Of a DNA stretch of 64,000 nt, positions 1 to 8,824 are shown in pieces. The DNA lies in assembly GCA_027356255.1 (NCBI GenBank), contig DAIEGL010000077.1, forward strand, positions 1-64,000. Direction: 5' to 3'. The stretch is from Geobacter sp. (lineage in GTDB: Bacteria > Desulfobacterota > Desulfuromonadia > Geobacterales > Geobacteraceae). The first letter of the stretch is position 1. The number at the start of each line of letters is the position of its first letter. Made by a program: the position numbers and the translations under genes. A model generated the notes under the pieces. That model did no database searches, was not told where the DNA came from, and saw only the letters and a list, made by a program, of their open reading frames with translations.

Positions 1-1213
1 CGAAAACTGCGCCGCCGAAGATGACATAGTGAAAGTGGCCGACCACGAACTGCGTGTCATGGACATGGATGTCGGTGGCGGCCGCCCCGAGGATCAGGCC
101 GGTCAGCCCGCCGATGGAGAAAAGGAGGATGAAGGAGAGGGAGAAGAGCATGGGGGCGTCCAGGGAAATCGACCCCCGGTAGAGGGTGGAGACCCAGTTG
201 AAGACCTTGATGGCCGACGGGATGGCTACCACGAAGGTGAGGAAGGAGAAGACCATGATGGCCTCATCGCTCATGCCGCTGGTGAACATGTGGTGTCCCC
301 AGACCAGGGAGCCGGCGCCGGCTATGGCGAGGCTGGAAAAGGCGATCATCTTGTAGCCGAAGATCGGTTTGCGGGCAAAGACCGGAATGATTTCCGAGAT
401 CACTCCCATGCCGGGCAGGATCATGATGTAGACCGCCGGGTGGGAGTAGATCCAGAAGAGGTGCTGGTACATGAGCGGATCGCCTCCCCGCGCCGGATCG
501 AACAGCCCTGTGCCGAGAAGGCGTTCGGCGATGATCAGCGCCAGGGTGATGCCGAGGATGGGGGTGGCCAGGACCTGCACCCAGGCGGTTGCGTAGATGG
601 ACCAGACGAAGAGCGGCAGCCGGCCCCAGGTCATCCCGGGTGCCCTGAGGCGGTGGATGGTGGTGACGAAGTTGAGCCCGGTAAGGATCGACGAGAAACC
701 GACGATGAAGACGCCGAAGACCGCCAGTGACACGTTGGTGCCGGTCCGCTCGCTGAAGGGGACGTAGAAGGTCCAGCCGGTGTCGGGGGGGCCGCCGCCG
801 GTGAAGAGGGAGGTGATGATGACCCCTGCTCCGAAGATGTAGAGCCACCAGGAAAAGAGGTTCAGCCGGGGAAAGGCCACGTCCCGGGCGCCTATCTGGA
901 GCGGCATGACCAGGTTGCCGAAGGCGCCGGGGAATCCGGGGATGATGAAGAGAAAGATCATCAGCACCCCGTGGACGGTGAAGACGGCGTTGTACGTCTG
1001 GGGCCCCATGATGGTCCGCCCCGGCGCCATCAGCTCGATGCGGAGCAGGACCCCGAGACAGACGGCGATCAGGAAAAAGGTGAATACCGAATAGAAATAG
1101 AGCAAGCCTATCCGCTTGTGATCGGTGGAAAAGATCCAGGACGCGATGCCGGTTTTGCCTGTGTCGTTCCAGAAGCTGCTGGCTGACGGGGGGGAGGTAT
1201 CTGGCTGAGTCAT
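1..1213 (-). CDS. ctaD: Cytochrome c oxidase subunit I, A2-type (C-terminus beyond window)
   Basis: Catalytic subunit of a haem-copper oxygen reductase in the inner membrane: it reduces O2 to water and pumps protons. The 404 codons present include the N-terminal part with [10 protein letters not shown] (haem ligand His), several membrane helices, and [13 protein letters not shown] near the left edge. Helix VI reads [16 protein letters not shown]; the YSHP form, without the Glu of GHPEVY, is the signature of A2-type enzymes. The ATG at 1213-1211 overlaps the stop of the upstream SCO gene by one base (TAATG), so the two are probably translationally coupled. The reading frame is open to position 1, so the C-terminus lies outside the window. 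Family assignment is secure; the electron donor is not visible. Confidence 0.95.
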   Translation of the reverse strand, partial: MTQPDTSPPSASSFWNDTGKTGIASWIFSTDHKRIGLLYFYSVFTFFLIAVCLGVLLRIELMAPGRTIMGPQTYNAVFTVHGVLMIFLFIIPGFPGAFGNLVMPLQIGARDVAFPRLNLFSWWLYIFGAGVIITSLFTGGGPPDTGWTFYVPFSERTGTNVSLAVFGVFIVGFSSILTGLNFVTTIHRLRAPGMTWGRLPLFVWSIYATAWVQVLATPILGITLALIIAERLLGTGLFDPARGGDPLMYQHLFWIYSHPAVYIMILPGMGVISEIIPVFARKPIFGYKMIAFSSLAIAGAGSLVWGHHMFTSGMSDEAIMVFSFLTFVVAIPSAIKVFNWVSTLYRGSISLDAPMLFSLSFILLFSIGGLTGLILGAAATDIHVHDTQFVVGHFHYVIFGGAVF

Positions 1214-2097
1214 TATTTCCTCTTTGAATGTTCGGGGCGTTTTCTCCCGCTCAGGATCAGCACGACGAGAAAAACGCCCAAGGCAGCGAGAATAACCGTT
1301 GCAGTGACCCGTAACAGGTTGAAGACGTAGGTCTTCCCCTTGGGATCGAAGCTGAAACAGTAGCCGACCACCGTGCGGATGGTGGCTCCCACCGTCCCGT
1401 CCCGCGCTTCCAGAAAGGCCAGGGTCAGGTCTTTGGGGAGGAAGGTCACCCCGTAGAGGTAGCGGATGATCGTCCCGTCACGGGCAACGACGAAGCTTGC
1501 CACCGGGTGGATGAAGTCACGCCCCTTGCGCTGGAATCGGTAGCCGGCCGCATCGGTCAACCGGCGGATGCTCTGCGCGTCGCCGGTAAGAAAGCGCCAG
1601 CCATCCTCCGGGAAGGGGGTGTTCATCGAGGCAAGGTACATCCGCTTGTATCTGGCCGCAAGCGCCGGGGTCTCGGTTTCGTCGAAGCTCACGGATATGA
1701 CCCGGTAATCCTTTCCCGGGGTCTGTTTCACTTCCGGCAGGGCGCTTGCCAGCCCCCCTTGCAGGAAATAGCACTCATTGGTACAGCTGTAGTAGACGGG
1801 AAGGATGATGGTCGGCACGGTTATCAGGTCCTTGAGGCGGACCTCGTGCCCTGTTTCATCGCGAAAGCTGAGGTCGAGGGGGATCTTTCCCCCCAGGTGC
1901 TCGTCCAACCCGACGCTCGCCCCCTCCGGTGCCGGCACTATTTCGTGGTGGTGCCCTGTGGGCGGAACGTTGCCGGCAATAGCCGGGCATGGCGGCAGGA
2001 CCAGCGCCAGCAGGAGCGCGACCACGATCTCCCGTGCATGACGCACCGCTATTCCGGGCAAGGCGGTCAGGATCTTCTTAATCTTTCGTCTTGGCAT
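1213..2097 (-). CDS. SCO1/SenC-family copper chaperone for cytochrome oxidase
   Basis: Thioredoxin-fold protein of the SCO1/SenC/PrrC family, which delivers copper to the CuA site of cytochrome oxidase in the periplasm. From the chosen start it has 294 residues: a hydrophobic signal or anchor (about 23-42), the redox/copper motif CTNEC at C105 and C109, the conserved third ligand in DFIHP (about H197), and a C-terminal membrane helix (about 260-285), which is longer than in most SCO proteins. The start is uncertain between ATG 2097 and ATG 2112, because the purine-rich AAAGGGA lies directly before 2112 and 15 bases before 2097. It precedes ctaD with a one-base overlap, which fits assembly of that oxidase. 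Confidence 0.9.
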   Translation of the reverse strand: MPRRKIKKILTALPGIAVRHAREIVVALLLALVLPPCPAIAGNVPPTGHHHEIVPAPEGASVGLDEHLGGKIPLDLSFRDETGHEVRLKDLITVPTIILPVYYSCTNECYFLQGGLASALPEVKQTPGKDYRVISVSFDETETPALAARYKRMYLASMNTPFPEDGWRFLTGDAQSIRRLTDAAGYRFQRKGRDFIHPVASFVVARDGTIIRYLYGVTFLPKDLTLAFLEARDGTVGATIRTVVGYCFSFDPKGKTYVFNLLRVTATVILAALGVFLVVLILSGRKRPEHSKRK

Positions 2098-2273
2098 GCA
2101 ATCTTGGTCCATTCCCTTTATTCCGATTAACGGGCCGCTCCGATCCGGCGAGCAAGCGGATCCAAATCTCTTGATAGCATTAATTGTACATGAACCAACG
2201 CATAAATCCAGAGCGGCAGGGCGTATCTCCGGCCGGACGTAAATCGGATCTACGGTGCTATTTGGCACCGTTC

Positions 2274-3098
2274 TTATTCATCCAGGATTTCCCGCACGAG
2301 ACGGGGCAGTTCCCTGTCCCACCCCGCGGGTCCTATGCCTCTGGCCTGGACGAGGTTGGGGAGCGCGATGCGCGGGTCGTAACTGCCGTCCGGTTTCTGC
2401 ACCAGGACCGGACAATCGACTTTCTCCAGCATCGGGAGGTCGTTGAGGCTGTCGCCGACGGCGATGGTACTGATGTCACCGTACCTTTGCCGGTAAAGAC
2501 CGGCAAGCATCTCCACCGCCCGCCCCTTGTCGCTATCTCCCAGGATATGGAGGAAGCGCCCCTCCGTGGAGTGGAATCCCTTTTTCCGTATCGCTGCCAG
2601 GAGTCCCTCTTTTTCCGCGCCATTGCCGCTGAAGAGGAAGGGTTCGTCGAATTCCCGCTCCCTTGCCAGTTCCGCCTGTTCAGGCCGAAGTGCGGTTGTC
2701 TCGGCCACTTCGGCCACGCTCATGTCGCCAAACCCCCTGACAGCAAAACCCTCTCTCTGCAGCTCCGCAATGGCGCGCCGCAGGTCGCGGTAATCGGCGC
2801 CAAGGCGGATCACCGCATACCCCGGTGCCGCGGTGACGGTCTGCCCCGGCAGCGATGAAAGATCGAGACCATACCCTCGGGGGATGAAGATTCCGCCGCC
2901 GTTCTCCGTGACGAAGGGATGGCGATTGCCGAGCATCACCCGGTGACGCTCGATCTCTTTCCGGGTCTTGCTGGAACAGACGATGAGCGGTATGTCCCTC
3001 TCCTTCAGCAGGGCAAGGGCCGGTACGGCGGCCTCGAAGGAGTAGCCGGCATCCAGGAGGGTGCCGTCCAGGTCGGTGAATACGATCGGTTTTTTCAT
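2274..3098 (-). CDS. HAD-IIB phosphatase, mannosyl-/glucosyl-3-phosphoglycerate phosphatase family
   Basis: Predicted to remove the phosphate from glucosyl- or mannosyl-3-phosphoglycerate, the second step in making the compatible solute glucosyl- or mannosylglycerate. The 274-residue protein has the HAD motifs in order: FTDLDGTLLD (about 7-16, nucleophile DxD), IVCSSKT (about 39-45) and AVGDSLNDLPML near the C-terminus. The VTENGGGIFIPRGY segment is typical of the MPGP branch. It overlaps the upstream glycerate kinase by 4 bases (ATGA), so the pair is an operon. The divergent gene at 4557 encodes the matching synthase, which strongly supports this role over a generic Cof-type phosphatase. Glucosyl versus mannosyl specificity cannot be read from sequence. 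Confidence 0.87.
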   Translation of the reverse strand: MKKPIVFTDLDGTLLDAGYSFEAAVPALALLKERDIPLIVCSSKTRKEIERHRVMLGNRHPFVTENGGGIFIPRGYGLDLSSLPGQTVTAAPGYAVIRLGADYRDLRRAIAELQREGFAVRGFGDMSVAEVAETTALRPEQAELAREREFDEPFLFSGNGAEKEGLLAAIRKKGFHSTEGRFLHILGDSDKGRAVEMLAGLYRQRYGDISTIAVGDSLNDLPMLEKVDCPVLVQKPDGSYDPRIALPNLVQARGIGPAGWDRELPRLVREILDE

Positions 3099-4390
3099 GC
3101 GATCACCACGATCTGGATGTCCATGACATTCGTCCCGGTCGGCCCGGTTATGAGGAGGTTGCCGGTTTCCCGGAAAAAGCCGTACGAGTCGTTGTTGCGC
3201 AGGTACTCTTCCGGAACGAGCCCCTGCATCCGCGCCCTGGCGGCGGTCTTTCCATCGACCACCGCGCCCGCCGCATCGGTCGGGCCGTCGGTGCCGTCGG
3301 TCCCGGCCGAGAGGAGGGTGATGCCGTAAATCCCTTGGATCTCCATGGCGAAGGCGAGTGCCAGTTCCATGTTCCTCCCCCCCTTGCCGGTTCCGGTAAC
3401 GGTGACGGTCGTTTCCCCCCCCGCAATCAGGCAGACCGTTTGTGCTCCCTTTTGCAGCCTGGCGGCCAGGGCTTCGCGGGCAAGCCGTATTCCCGCCTCC
3501 CTCGCTTCGCCGGAGATTTCCTCCGACAGGATTTGCGCCCTGAACCCCAGCGCTTGTGCCGCACTCTGGGCCGCATTCAGGGCCAGGCGGTTGCTGCCGA
3601 TGATCTGGTTCTCCACCTTGCGGAAGACCGGGTTCCCTTCTTTCGGAGTCTCGGGAAGAAGCCCTCTTTTCCCGCGTTCCAAGAGTTGCACGACCGGTTG
3701 CGGGATCTGCCCCTTAAGGCCGTATTTATCCAGTGTGGCGAGCGCATCGCCGTAGGTGGTGGGGTCGGGGGAGGTGGGGCCGGAGGCGATCACGTCGAGC
3801 CGGTCGCCGATCACGTCGGAGAGGATGAGGGAAACGACCGTGGCGGGATGGAGGATCTGGGCGAGCCTTCCCCCCTTCACGTTCGACAGGTGTTTCCTGA
3901 CCCTGTTCAGTTCGTCTATCTCCGCCCCCGCCCTGAGCAGGAGCTCGGTCGTTTCCTGCTTGGCACCGAGCGATATCCCCGCGCAGGGGGAGACGAACAG
4001 GGCGGAGCCCCCTCCCGAGACGAGGACGACGACCAGCGTCCTCTCATCGACGTTTGCGACCAGGTCCAGGATTCCCCCGGTTCCCCGGACGCCGTTGTCG
4101 TCCGGAACCGGGTGCCCCGCCTCGATGACCCTGACCTTCCCGGGATGGCCGGAAGTGTGGCCGTACCTGGTGATGACGATCCCCCCGGTAATAAGGTCGC
4201 CGAGCGGCTCTTCCAGTGCCCTTGCCATGGGGACCGCCGCCTTGCCGAAACCGATGACGAACAGGCGCCCATATCTCTCCTCCTGAAAAAGCGCCCGGAG
4301 CCTCCCGGCATGCTTCCCTGTCGCTTCCGCGGGGTTAGCTGCCCCGAGCGTTGCGGCGAAAATCTCCCTGGCGATGCGTTCCCTTTCCAT
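3095..4390 (-). CDS. Glycerate 2-kinase (GckA/MOFRL family)
   Basis: Type II glycerate kinase, phosphorylating glycerate to 2-phosphoglycerate in the cytoplasm. The 431-residue protein shows the family glycine-rich stretches: VIGFGKAAVPMARALE, VLVSGGGSALFVSP, KHLSNVKGGRLA, and the MOFRL-domain C-terminus CLIAGGETTVTVTGTGKGGRN followed by LLSAGTDGTDGPTDAAG. I chose ATG 4390 (MERERIAREIF); the frame stays open upstream, but a promoter-like sequence lies there. It overlaps the downstream phosphatase by 4 bases. Beside glucosylglycerate synthesis genes it may balance 3-phosphoglycerate supply or recycle glycerate freed from the solute; that link is inference from context. Confidence 0.92.
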   Translation of the reverse strand: MERERIAREIFAATLGAANPAEATGKHAGRLRALFQEERYGRLFVIGFGKAAVPMARALEEPLGDLITGGIVITRYGHTSGHPGKVRVIEAGHPVPDDNGVRGTGGILDLVANVDERTLVVVLVSGGGSALFVSPCAGISLGAKQETTELLLRAGAEIDELNRVRKHLSNVKGGRLAQILHPATVVSLILSDVIGDRLDVIASGPTSPDPTTYGDALATLDKYGLKGQIPQPVVQLLERGKRGLLPETPKEGNPVFRKVENQIIGSNRLALNAAQSAAQALGFRAQILSEEISGEAREAGIRLAREALAARLQKGAQTVCLIAGGETTVTVTGTGKGGRNMELALAFAMEIQGIYGITLLSAGTDGTDGPTDAAGAVVDGKTAARARMQGLVPEEYLRNNDSYGFFRETGNLLITGPTGTNVMDIQIVVIA

Positions 4391-4441
4391 GGAGTGGACT
4401 ATATCACAGCCCATGGGGAGGTCAATTTGGTTGCCACCTGC

Positions 4442-4471
4442 GTTAAATCGGTTATGCTTTGTGAGTGTCAA
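4442..4471 (-). promoter_or_regulatory. Candidate sigma-70 promoter for the glycerate kinase operon
   Basis: On the minus strand a perfect TTGACA (4471-4466) is followed after 18 bases by TTTAAC (4447-4442), a 4/6 match to the -10 consensus. It would give a leader of about 45 bases before ATG 4390. Seen by eye only; no transcription evidence. Confidence 0.4.
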
Positions 4472-4556
4472 TTAATAATAATTGCTCCGCAGGCATGGCC
4501 GACTGCCGTTCCAGGGTTAAGCATTTCACGCTGTCAGCTCCAAAGGAGGTGCCGCA

Positions 4557-5765
4557 ATGTCCGACTTCTATCAGTCCGGTGTGGTCCCGACGTTCCACCG
4601 TCTCGGCAGTCTGAATCTGGATAGAATCGAGGAGGAACTATCATGGTACTCGGCGGAAAGGCCGATAGTGCTCGTTCTTCCTTCCCTCTACAGCGAAATC
4701 GAGGGTGAGGCGCTGAAGGGGATCGTCCGGCATCTGACCGAGGTGAAATACCTCAGGGAAATCGTCGTCACCCTCGGGCCCGCCACGGCAGAGGAGTTCC
4801 GGAAGGCCCGGGAATATTTTTCCGTACTGCCCCAGAAAACCACCATCGTCTGGAACAGCGGGGAGCGCGTCGGGGAGATCTACGAAGCCATAAAAAAGGC
4901 GGGGCTCAGCATCGGCGAGGCGGGAAAAGGTCAGTCGGTCTGGATGTCCTACGGCTATATCCTTTCCCAGCACGAATTTCACACCATCGTCCTCCACGAC
5001 TGCGACATCGTCAGCTACAGCCGGGACCTCCTGGCCCGCCTCTGCTACCCGGTCGCCAATCCGAACCTGGACTACGACTTCTGCAAGGGTTTTTACAGCC
5101 GCGTGACCGACCGGCTTCATGGTCGCGTGACCCGGCTCCTCGTCACTCCGCTGATCCGTTCATTGGTGAAGATCATAGGCTACCATCCGTTGCTGGTTTT
5201 CTTCGACAGCTTCCGTTACCCACTGGCCGGGGAGTTTTCCATGGACGTGGGACTTGCCCGGGTGAACCGGATTCCAGGCGACTGGGGGCTTGAGGTGGGT
5301 GTACTGGCAGATGTTTACCGGAACACGGGGGTGCGGCGGGTCTGCCAGATCGACATAGCCGAGAACTACGAGCACAAGCACCAGGTGCTCTCGGCCGAAG
5401 ATCCTTCCATGGGACTGCACAAGATGTGCGTCGATATCAGCAAGTCCCTCTTCAGGACCCTGGCCTCCCAGGGGATTGTTTTTACAGACGGGTTGTTCAA
5501 GACCCTCGTTGCGACTTACGTGCAGACTGCGCAGGACATGCTCAAGCGTTTCGAGGACGACGCTGCGGTTAACGGTCTCTTCTTCGACAGGCATGAGGAG
5601 AGCCTGGCGATGGAAACCTTCACCAAAGGCATCCGGAGCGCGGCTGAGATGATCATGGAAGACCCTCTCGGCGTACCTCTCATCACCAGCTGGGACAGGG
5701 TGACTTCGGCCATCCCCGACATCCTCAAGAAAATCAAGGATGCGGTCGGAGGCGACAACCAGTGA
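4557..5765 (+). CDS. gpgS: Glucosyl-3-phosphoglycerate synthase (GT81)
   Basis: Predicted to transfer a sugar from an NDP-sugar to 3-phosphoglycerate, the first committed step to glucosylglycerate. The 402-residue cytoplasmic protein begins SDFYQSGVVPTFHRL, has a GT-A core with the metal-binding LHDCDIVSYS (about 145-154), and the acceptor-side block AGEFSMDVGLARVNRIPGDWGLEVGVL (given here only as a landmark, about 225-250), where family members carry G-Y-G-E-IG-L. The ribosome site AAAGGAGGT is well placed before ATG 4557. The gene overlaps the next glycosyltransferase by 4 bases (GTGA). The matching phosphatase is encoded divergently. A mannosyl-3-phosphoglycerate synthase activity is the main alternative. 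Confidence 0.85.
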   Translation: MSDFYQSGVVPTFHRLGSLNLDRIEEELSWYSAERPIVLVLPSLYSEIEGEALKGIVRHLTEVKYLREIVVTLGPATAEEFRKAREYFSVLPQKTTIVWNSGERVGEIYEAIKKAGLSIGEAGKGQSVWMSYGYILSQHEFHTIVLHDCDIVSYSRDLLARLCYPVANPNLDYDFCKGFYSRVTDRLHGRVTRLLVTPLIRSLVKIIGYHPLLVFFDSFRYPLAGEFSMDVGLARVNRIPGDWGLEVGVLADVYRNTGVRRVCQIDIAENYEHKHQVLSAEDPSMGLHKMCVDISKSLFRTLASQGIVFTDGLFKTLVATYVQTAQDMLKRFEDDAAVNGLFFDRHEESLAMETFTKGIRSAAEMIMEDPLGVPLITSWDRVTSAIPDILKKIKDAVGGDNQ

Positions 5766-7057
5766 CCGTGGCCGATCGCCGGCAGGACGATTCCCCCACG
5801 AACGGCGTCAATCTGCGCCAGGAGGTGCGCGACCAGATCGGCGAGATCGGGGAGGCGGAGATTCTTGTCGGGATTCCCAGCTTCAACAACGCCCGCACCA
5901 TCGGCCACGTGGTCAGGGCCGTCCAAATCGGGTTGGCCAAGTATTTTCCCGAACACAAGGCCGTTCTGGTCAACTCTGACGGCGGCTCCAGCGACGGCAC
6001 CATGGAAGCGGTACGGGATGCGGTGATGGAGGACTTCGGTTCGGTCCTCATCCGCCACCGGATCGAACCTTCCTTCAAGCTGGCCCTTCCATATCACGGC
6101 ATTCCCGGCAAGGGGAGCGCCTTCAGGACGATCTTCGAGATCGCCGACGCCCTGGGTGCGAAGGCGTGCGCGGTCGTCGATTCCGACTTGCGGAGCATCA
6201 CCCCGGAATGGATCGAGCTGCTCCTCAAACCGGTTATTTCCGGGGACTTCGATTACGTCTCTCCGCTGTATCTGCGCCACAAGTATGACGGCACCATCAC
6301 CAACAGCATCATCTACCCCCTGTTCTGTTCCTTGTACGGCAAGAAGGTCAGGCAGCCGATCGGCGGCGAATTCGGTTTTTCCGGCGACCTCGCCCGTTTC
6401 TTCCTGACAAAGGATGTCTGGGAAAGCGACGTGGCCCGTTACGGCATCGATATCTGGATGACGACCACGGCCGTTGCCAACGGGTACCGGATATGCCAGG
6501 CTTTTCTGGGTGCCAAGATCCACGATCCCAAGGACCCGGGCGCCGACCTTTCCTCCATGCTCTACCAGGTGGTGGGGGCGGCCTTCGATCTCATGGAGGC
6601 GTACGCCGAGGTGTGGAAGAAAACGGAATGTTCCGAACAGGTGCCGACCTTCGGCTTTCGGTACGCCGTGGGGCTGGAACCGGTCAGGGTCAACGTGGAA
6701 CGGATGCTGGAGATGTTTTCCCTCGGCGTCACAGAGCTCATGGATGTCTGGCGGGCATTCCTCCCCGACGAGGTGAGCGATTTTCTCCTTGTGGCCCGGG
6801 AAATCCCCATGGAAGAGTTTCGTATCCCCGACGGGATCTGGGCCGATATCGTCCTGAGTTTTGCCCTTGCCGCGCACCGCAAGCTCCTGAGCCGGGAGCA
6901 CCTGCTGCGGAGCCTGACGCCGCTCTATATCGGCAGGACCGCTTCGTTCGTTCTTGAAACCGTTGATAGTGAGGCGGAAGAGGTGGAGGAAAAGATCGAG
7001 CGACTCTGTCAAATTTTCGAAGTGAAGATGGGCGGATTGCGCGACCTGTGGGACTGA
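5762..7057 (+). CDS. Family 2-like glycosyltransferase, probably acting after GpgS
   Basis: GT-A fold transferase of 431 residues starting at GTG 5762, which overlaps the gpgS stop. Visible motifs are EILVGIPSFNNARTIGHVV (nucleotide-binding start, about 33-51), VNSDGGSSDGT (about 72-82), AVVDSDLRSITPEW (DxD-type metal site, about 140-153), and QPIGGEFGFSGDLA followed by YGIDIWMTT. No membrane segments are seen, and the C-terminal third is helical. Tight coupling to the glucosyl-3-phosphoglycerate synthase suggests a second sugar transfer, for example to a mannosylglucosylglycerate-type or longer solute. The exact acceptor is unknown, and the MGS/MggS-like role is inference from context. Confidence 0.75.
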   Translation: MTVADRRQDDSPTNGVNLRQEVRDQIGEIGEAEILVGIPSFNNARTIGHVVRAVQIGLAKYFPEHKAVLVNSDGGSSDGTMEAVRDAVMEDFGSVLIRHRIEPSFKLALPYHGIPGKGSAFRTIFEIADALGAKACAVVDSDLRSITPEWIELLLKPVISGDFDYVSPLYLRHKYDGTITNSIIYPLFCSLYGKKVRQPIGGEFGFSGDLARFFLTKDVWESDVARYGIDIWMTTTAVANGYRICQAFLGAKIHDPKDPGADLSSMLYQVVGAAFDLMEAYAEVWKKTECSEQVPTFGFRYAVGLEPVRVNVERMLEMFSLGVTELMDVWRAFLPDEVSDFLLVAREIPMEEFRIPDGIWADIVLSFALAAHRKLLSREHLLRSLTPLYIGRTASFVLETVDSEAEEVEEKIERLCQIFEVKMGGLRDLWD

Positions 7058-7081
7058 CCGCCATGGTCAAGGGAGGCAGGC

Positions 7082-7789
7082 ATGGAAGGAGTGTTTGAAC
7101 GGCTGTTGCTCGCACCGATGAACGTTTTTTTCGAGAAAGTCATGCAGTTTCTCCCCAACCTCTTCTCGGCCCTGTTCATCTTCGTGTGCGGCCTGCTGGT
7201 CGGGTGGCTGGCAAAGACGGTGTTGCGTTGGCTGTTCGCAGTTCTCAAGCTGGACGGCTTTGCCGACCGGCTGGGGGTCACAAGGGGCCTTGCGAAGGGG
7301 GGACTCCACGACAGCTTCTCATCCGTTCTGGCCCGTTTCATCGGCGGTTTCGTCGTCTTCGTCTTCTTTCTCGTATCGCTGAACAACCTGAACGTCGATC
7401 TGATCCAGACGATGATCGAGAAGTTCCTCAACTATCTCCCCAACGTATTCGTCGCAATAGTCATCCTCTCCCTGGGCTACATGCTCGGTACCTTTCTCGG
7501 CCGCACGGTGCTCATCGCGTCGGTCAATGCCGGAATGAGGATATCCGGCCTCGTCGGCAGGTTCGTGAAATACCTGGTCTTTCTCCTGGCCGTTGCCATA
7601 GCGGTGGACCAGCTGGGTATCGGCGCGGAAGCCGTGCTTGTCACCTACACCATCGTCTTCAGCGGGGTCGTCCTCGCCCTTGCCATTGCCTTCGGCCTCG
7701 GGGGGAAGGACACGGCCAGGAAATACCTGGAAGGGAAGCTCAAGGAAAAGAAAGGCGGGGAAGGCGAGGACGTGATGCGACACCTGTAG
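7082..7789 (+). CDS. Small mechanosensitive channel-like membrane protein (CmpX/TM_helix type)
   Basis: Inner-membrane protein of 235 residues with four to five helices arranged as repeated conserved-TM-helix units (about 20-45, 85-105, 118-140, 160-180, 190-215). It ends LALAIAFGLGGKDTARKYLEG, the glycine-rich motif typical of CmpX/MscS-related proteins, but it lacks the large cytoplasmic cage domain of MscS. The site GGGAGG precedes ATG 7082. It sits 24 bases after the glycosyltransferase in the compatible-solute operon, so a role in releasing or sensing osmolytes on hypo-osmotic shock is a reasonable inference. Confidence 0.8.
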   Translation: MEGVFERLLLAPMNVFFEKVMQFLPNLFSALFIFVCGLLVGWLAKTVLRWLFAVLKLDGFADRLGVTRGLAKGGLHDSFSSVLARFIGGFVVFVFFLVSLNNLNVDLIQTMIEKFLNYLPNVFVAIVILSLGYMLGTFLGRTVLIASVNAGMRISGLVGRFVKYLVFLLAVAIAVDQLGIGAEAVLVTYTIVFSGVVLALAIAFGLGGKDTARKYLEGKLKEKKGGEGEDVMRHL

Positions 7790-7885
7790 CGGCGCGTATG
7801 CCGGCCATCTCTCCGGTCTTGCTCTCCATTATCTGAGATATATTTTGTGCTGTTAATTTGCCATTTCAGCTGCTATGTATAGGTC

Positions 7886-8284
7886 ATGACCTCTACCGCG
7901 CATTTCCACGTCACATGCGCCATCATCGAGCGGGACGGCCTCGTCCTTGCCGCCCGGCGGAGCGCTGCCATGAGCATGCCGCTCAAGTGGGAGTTTCCCG
8001 GCGGCAAGATCGACCCGGGAGAGTCGCCCGAGGCATGCCTGCGCCGCGAGCTGGTCGAGGAGATGGGCATCCGCGTGCGCATCGGGAAAAGCCTGCCGAC
8101 AAGCACCCACCACTATCCGACGATCACGGTCACGCTCTATCCGTTCATCTGCACAATCGACTCCGGTGAGATCGTTCTGCACGAACATGACGCCATCGCC
8201 TGGCTGCCGGCCGACGAGCTCCACGCCCTCGACTGGGCAGAGGCGGATTTGCCTGTGCTGCGTGGGTATCTTGGCAAGGGATGA
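7886..8284 (+). CDS. Nudix hydrolase, MutT/NudG-like (deoxy)nucleoside triphosphate pyrophosphohydrolase
   Basis: Cytoplasmic 132-residue protein with a complete Nudix box, GGKIDPGESPEACLRRELVEEMGI (about 39-62), matching GX5EX7REUXEEXGU. The N-terminus HVTCAIIERDGLVLAARRS and the C-terminus WLPADELHALDWAEADLPVL are typical of MutT-type enzymes that clear oxidised or non-canonical (d)NTPs. It is a single gene with no close partner and is the last high-GC gene before the cassette-like block. Confidence 0.88.
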   Translation: MTSTAHFHVTCAIIERDGLVLAARRSAAMSMPLKWEFPGGKIDPGESPEACLRRELVEEMGIRVRIGKSLPTSTHHYPTITVTLYPFICTIDSGEIVLHEHDAIAWLPADELHALDWAEADLPVLRGYLGKG

Positions 8285-8353
8285 ATGCCCGAGCTGGGTT
8301 TGCAAGTGTTGCCATGTTCCCACGGATAAATGTTCCGTTTGGGTAGATCACCG

Positions 8354-8397
8354 GTTCACGCGCGTGCGCGCGTGAACTGCTCAATAACGAGTTATGC
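8354..8397 (+). repeat. Hairpin and core site at the left edge of a gene-cassette block
   Basis: A perfect 11-base inverted repeat with a 2-base centre (GTTCACGCGCG / CGCGCGTGAAC, 8354-8377) is followed 13 bases later by GTTATGC (8391-8397). GTTATGC resembles a GTTRRRY integron core and is the exact complement of GCATAAC at 8754-8760, the left end of the next attC-like site. No matching inverse core was found left of the hairpin, so this is at best the right half of an attC or attI. Confidence 0.45.
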
Positions 8398-8407
8398 GAG
8401 AAAGTCG

Positions 8408-8746
8408 ATGAATCAACAATCACCAAAGAAAATATTAATCGGTCAATACATCAGGCGCGCAAAATGGTGGGCTTTCGGAATCTTTCTAGTAGCGCTAATT
8501 CCTGCATACGGTATGGATTTGCCACATGAAACAAGAGTTGTTTGGGCAAAATTGGGATTTTTGAATATCAGTTGCCATTTTTTGTTGGAATCTGTTGCTG
8601 CGATAATAACTGGGCGTATAGATTTGAAAGAAAACTATCACAAAAAATATCAACCTATACCTTATTGGATATTTACCATAATGATTACGGCTCTCGGACT
8701 TTTACTGTTATGGGGCACATTCTTCTCGAAATTTTCTAAACTGTGA
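8408..8746 (+). CDS. Small membrane protein, cassette gene 1 (function unknown)
   Basis: Encodes a 112-residue protein starting MNQQSPKKILIGQYIRR, with hydrophobic segments at about 20-38, 50-66 and 82-102, hence probably three membrane helices. I do not recognise the family. Base composition is much more AT-rich than the flanking genes. It starts 11 bases after a core-like GTTATGC and ends 7 bases before an attC-like site, which is the compact one-gene architecture of integron cassettes. The frame is open upstream to 8330, but ATG 8408 fits the cassette boundary. Confidence 0.6.
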   Translation: MNQQSPKKILIGQYIRRAKWWAFGIFLVALIPAYGMDLPHETRVVWAKLGFLNISCHFLLESVAAIITGRIDLKENYHKKYQPIPYWIFTIMITALGLLLLWGTFFSKFSKL

Positions 8747-8753
8747 ATAGCAC

Positions 8754-8806
8754 GCATAACAAGGCACTGGTGCGGTTGAAACCGCACAGTGCCGAAGCCG
8801 TTATAT
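8754..8806 (+). repeat. attC-like site 1
   Basis: Inverse core GCATAAC (8754-8760) and core GTTATAT (8800-8806) enclose an imperfect hairpin. The left arm GGCACTG-G-TGCGGTT (8763-8777) and the right arm AACCGCA-CAGTGCC (8780-8793) pair completely except for one extra G at 8770, the kind of extrahelical base that marks attC sites. Total length is 53 bases. It separates two short, AT-rich, single-gene units. Confidence 0.72.
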
Positions 8807-8824
8807 CCTAAAAGGAGAAAAAAT

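Noticed and set aside
29-848. Open frames of 233 residues (plus) and 194 residues (minus) over the oxidase gene
   Set aside because: Both are out of frame with the clear subunit I coding sequence; their composition is repetitive Gly/Asp/Glu or Arg/His, typical of shadow frames in GC-rich DNA.
5516-7012. A 498-codon minus-strand frame opposite the glycosyltransferases
   Set aside because: Antisense shadow of two well-supported genes; His/Asp/Gly-rich with no domain.
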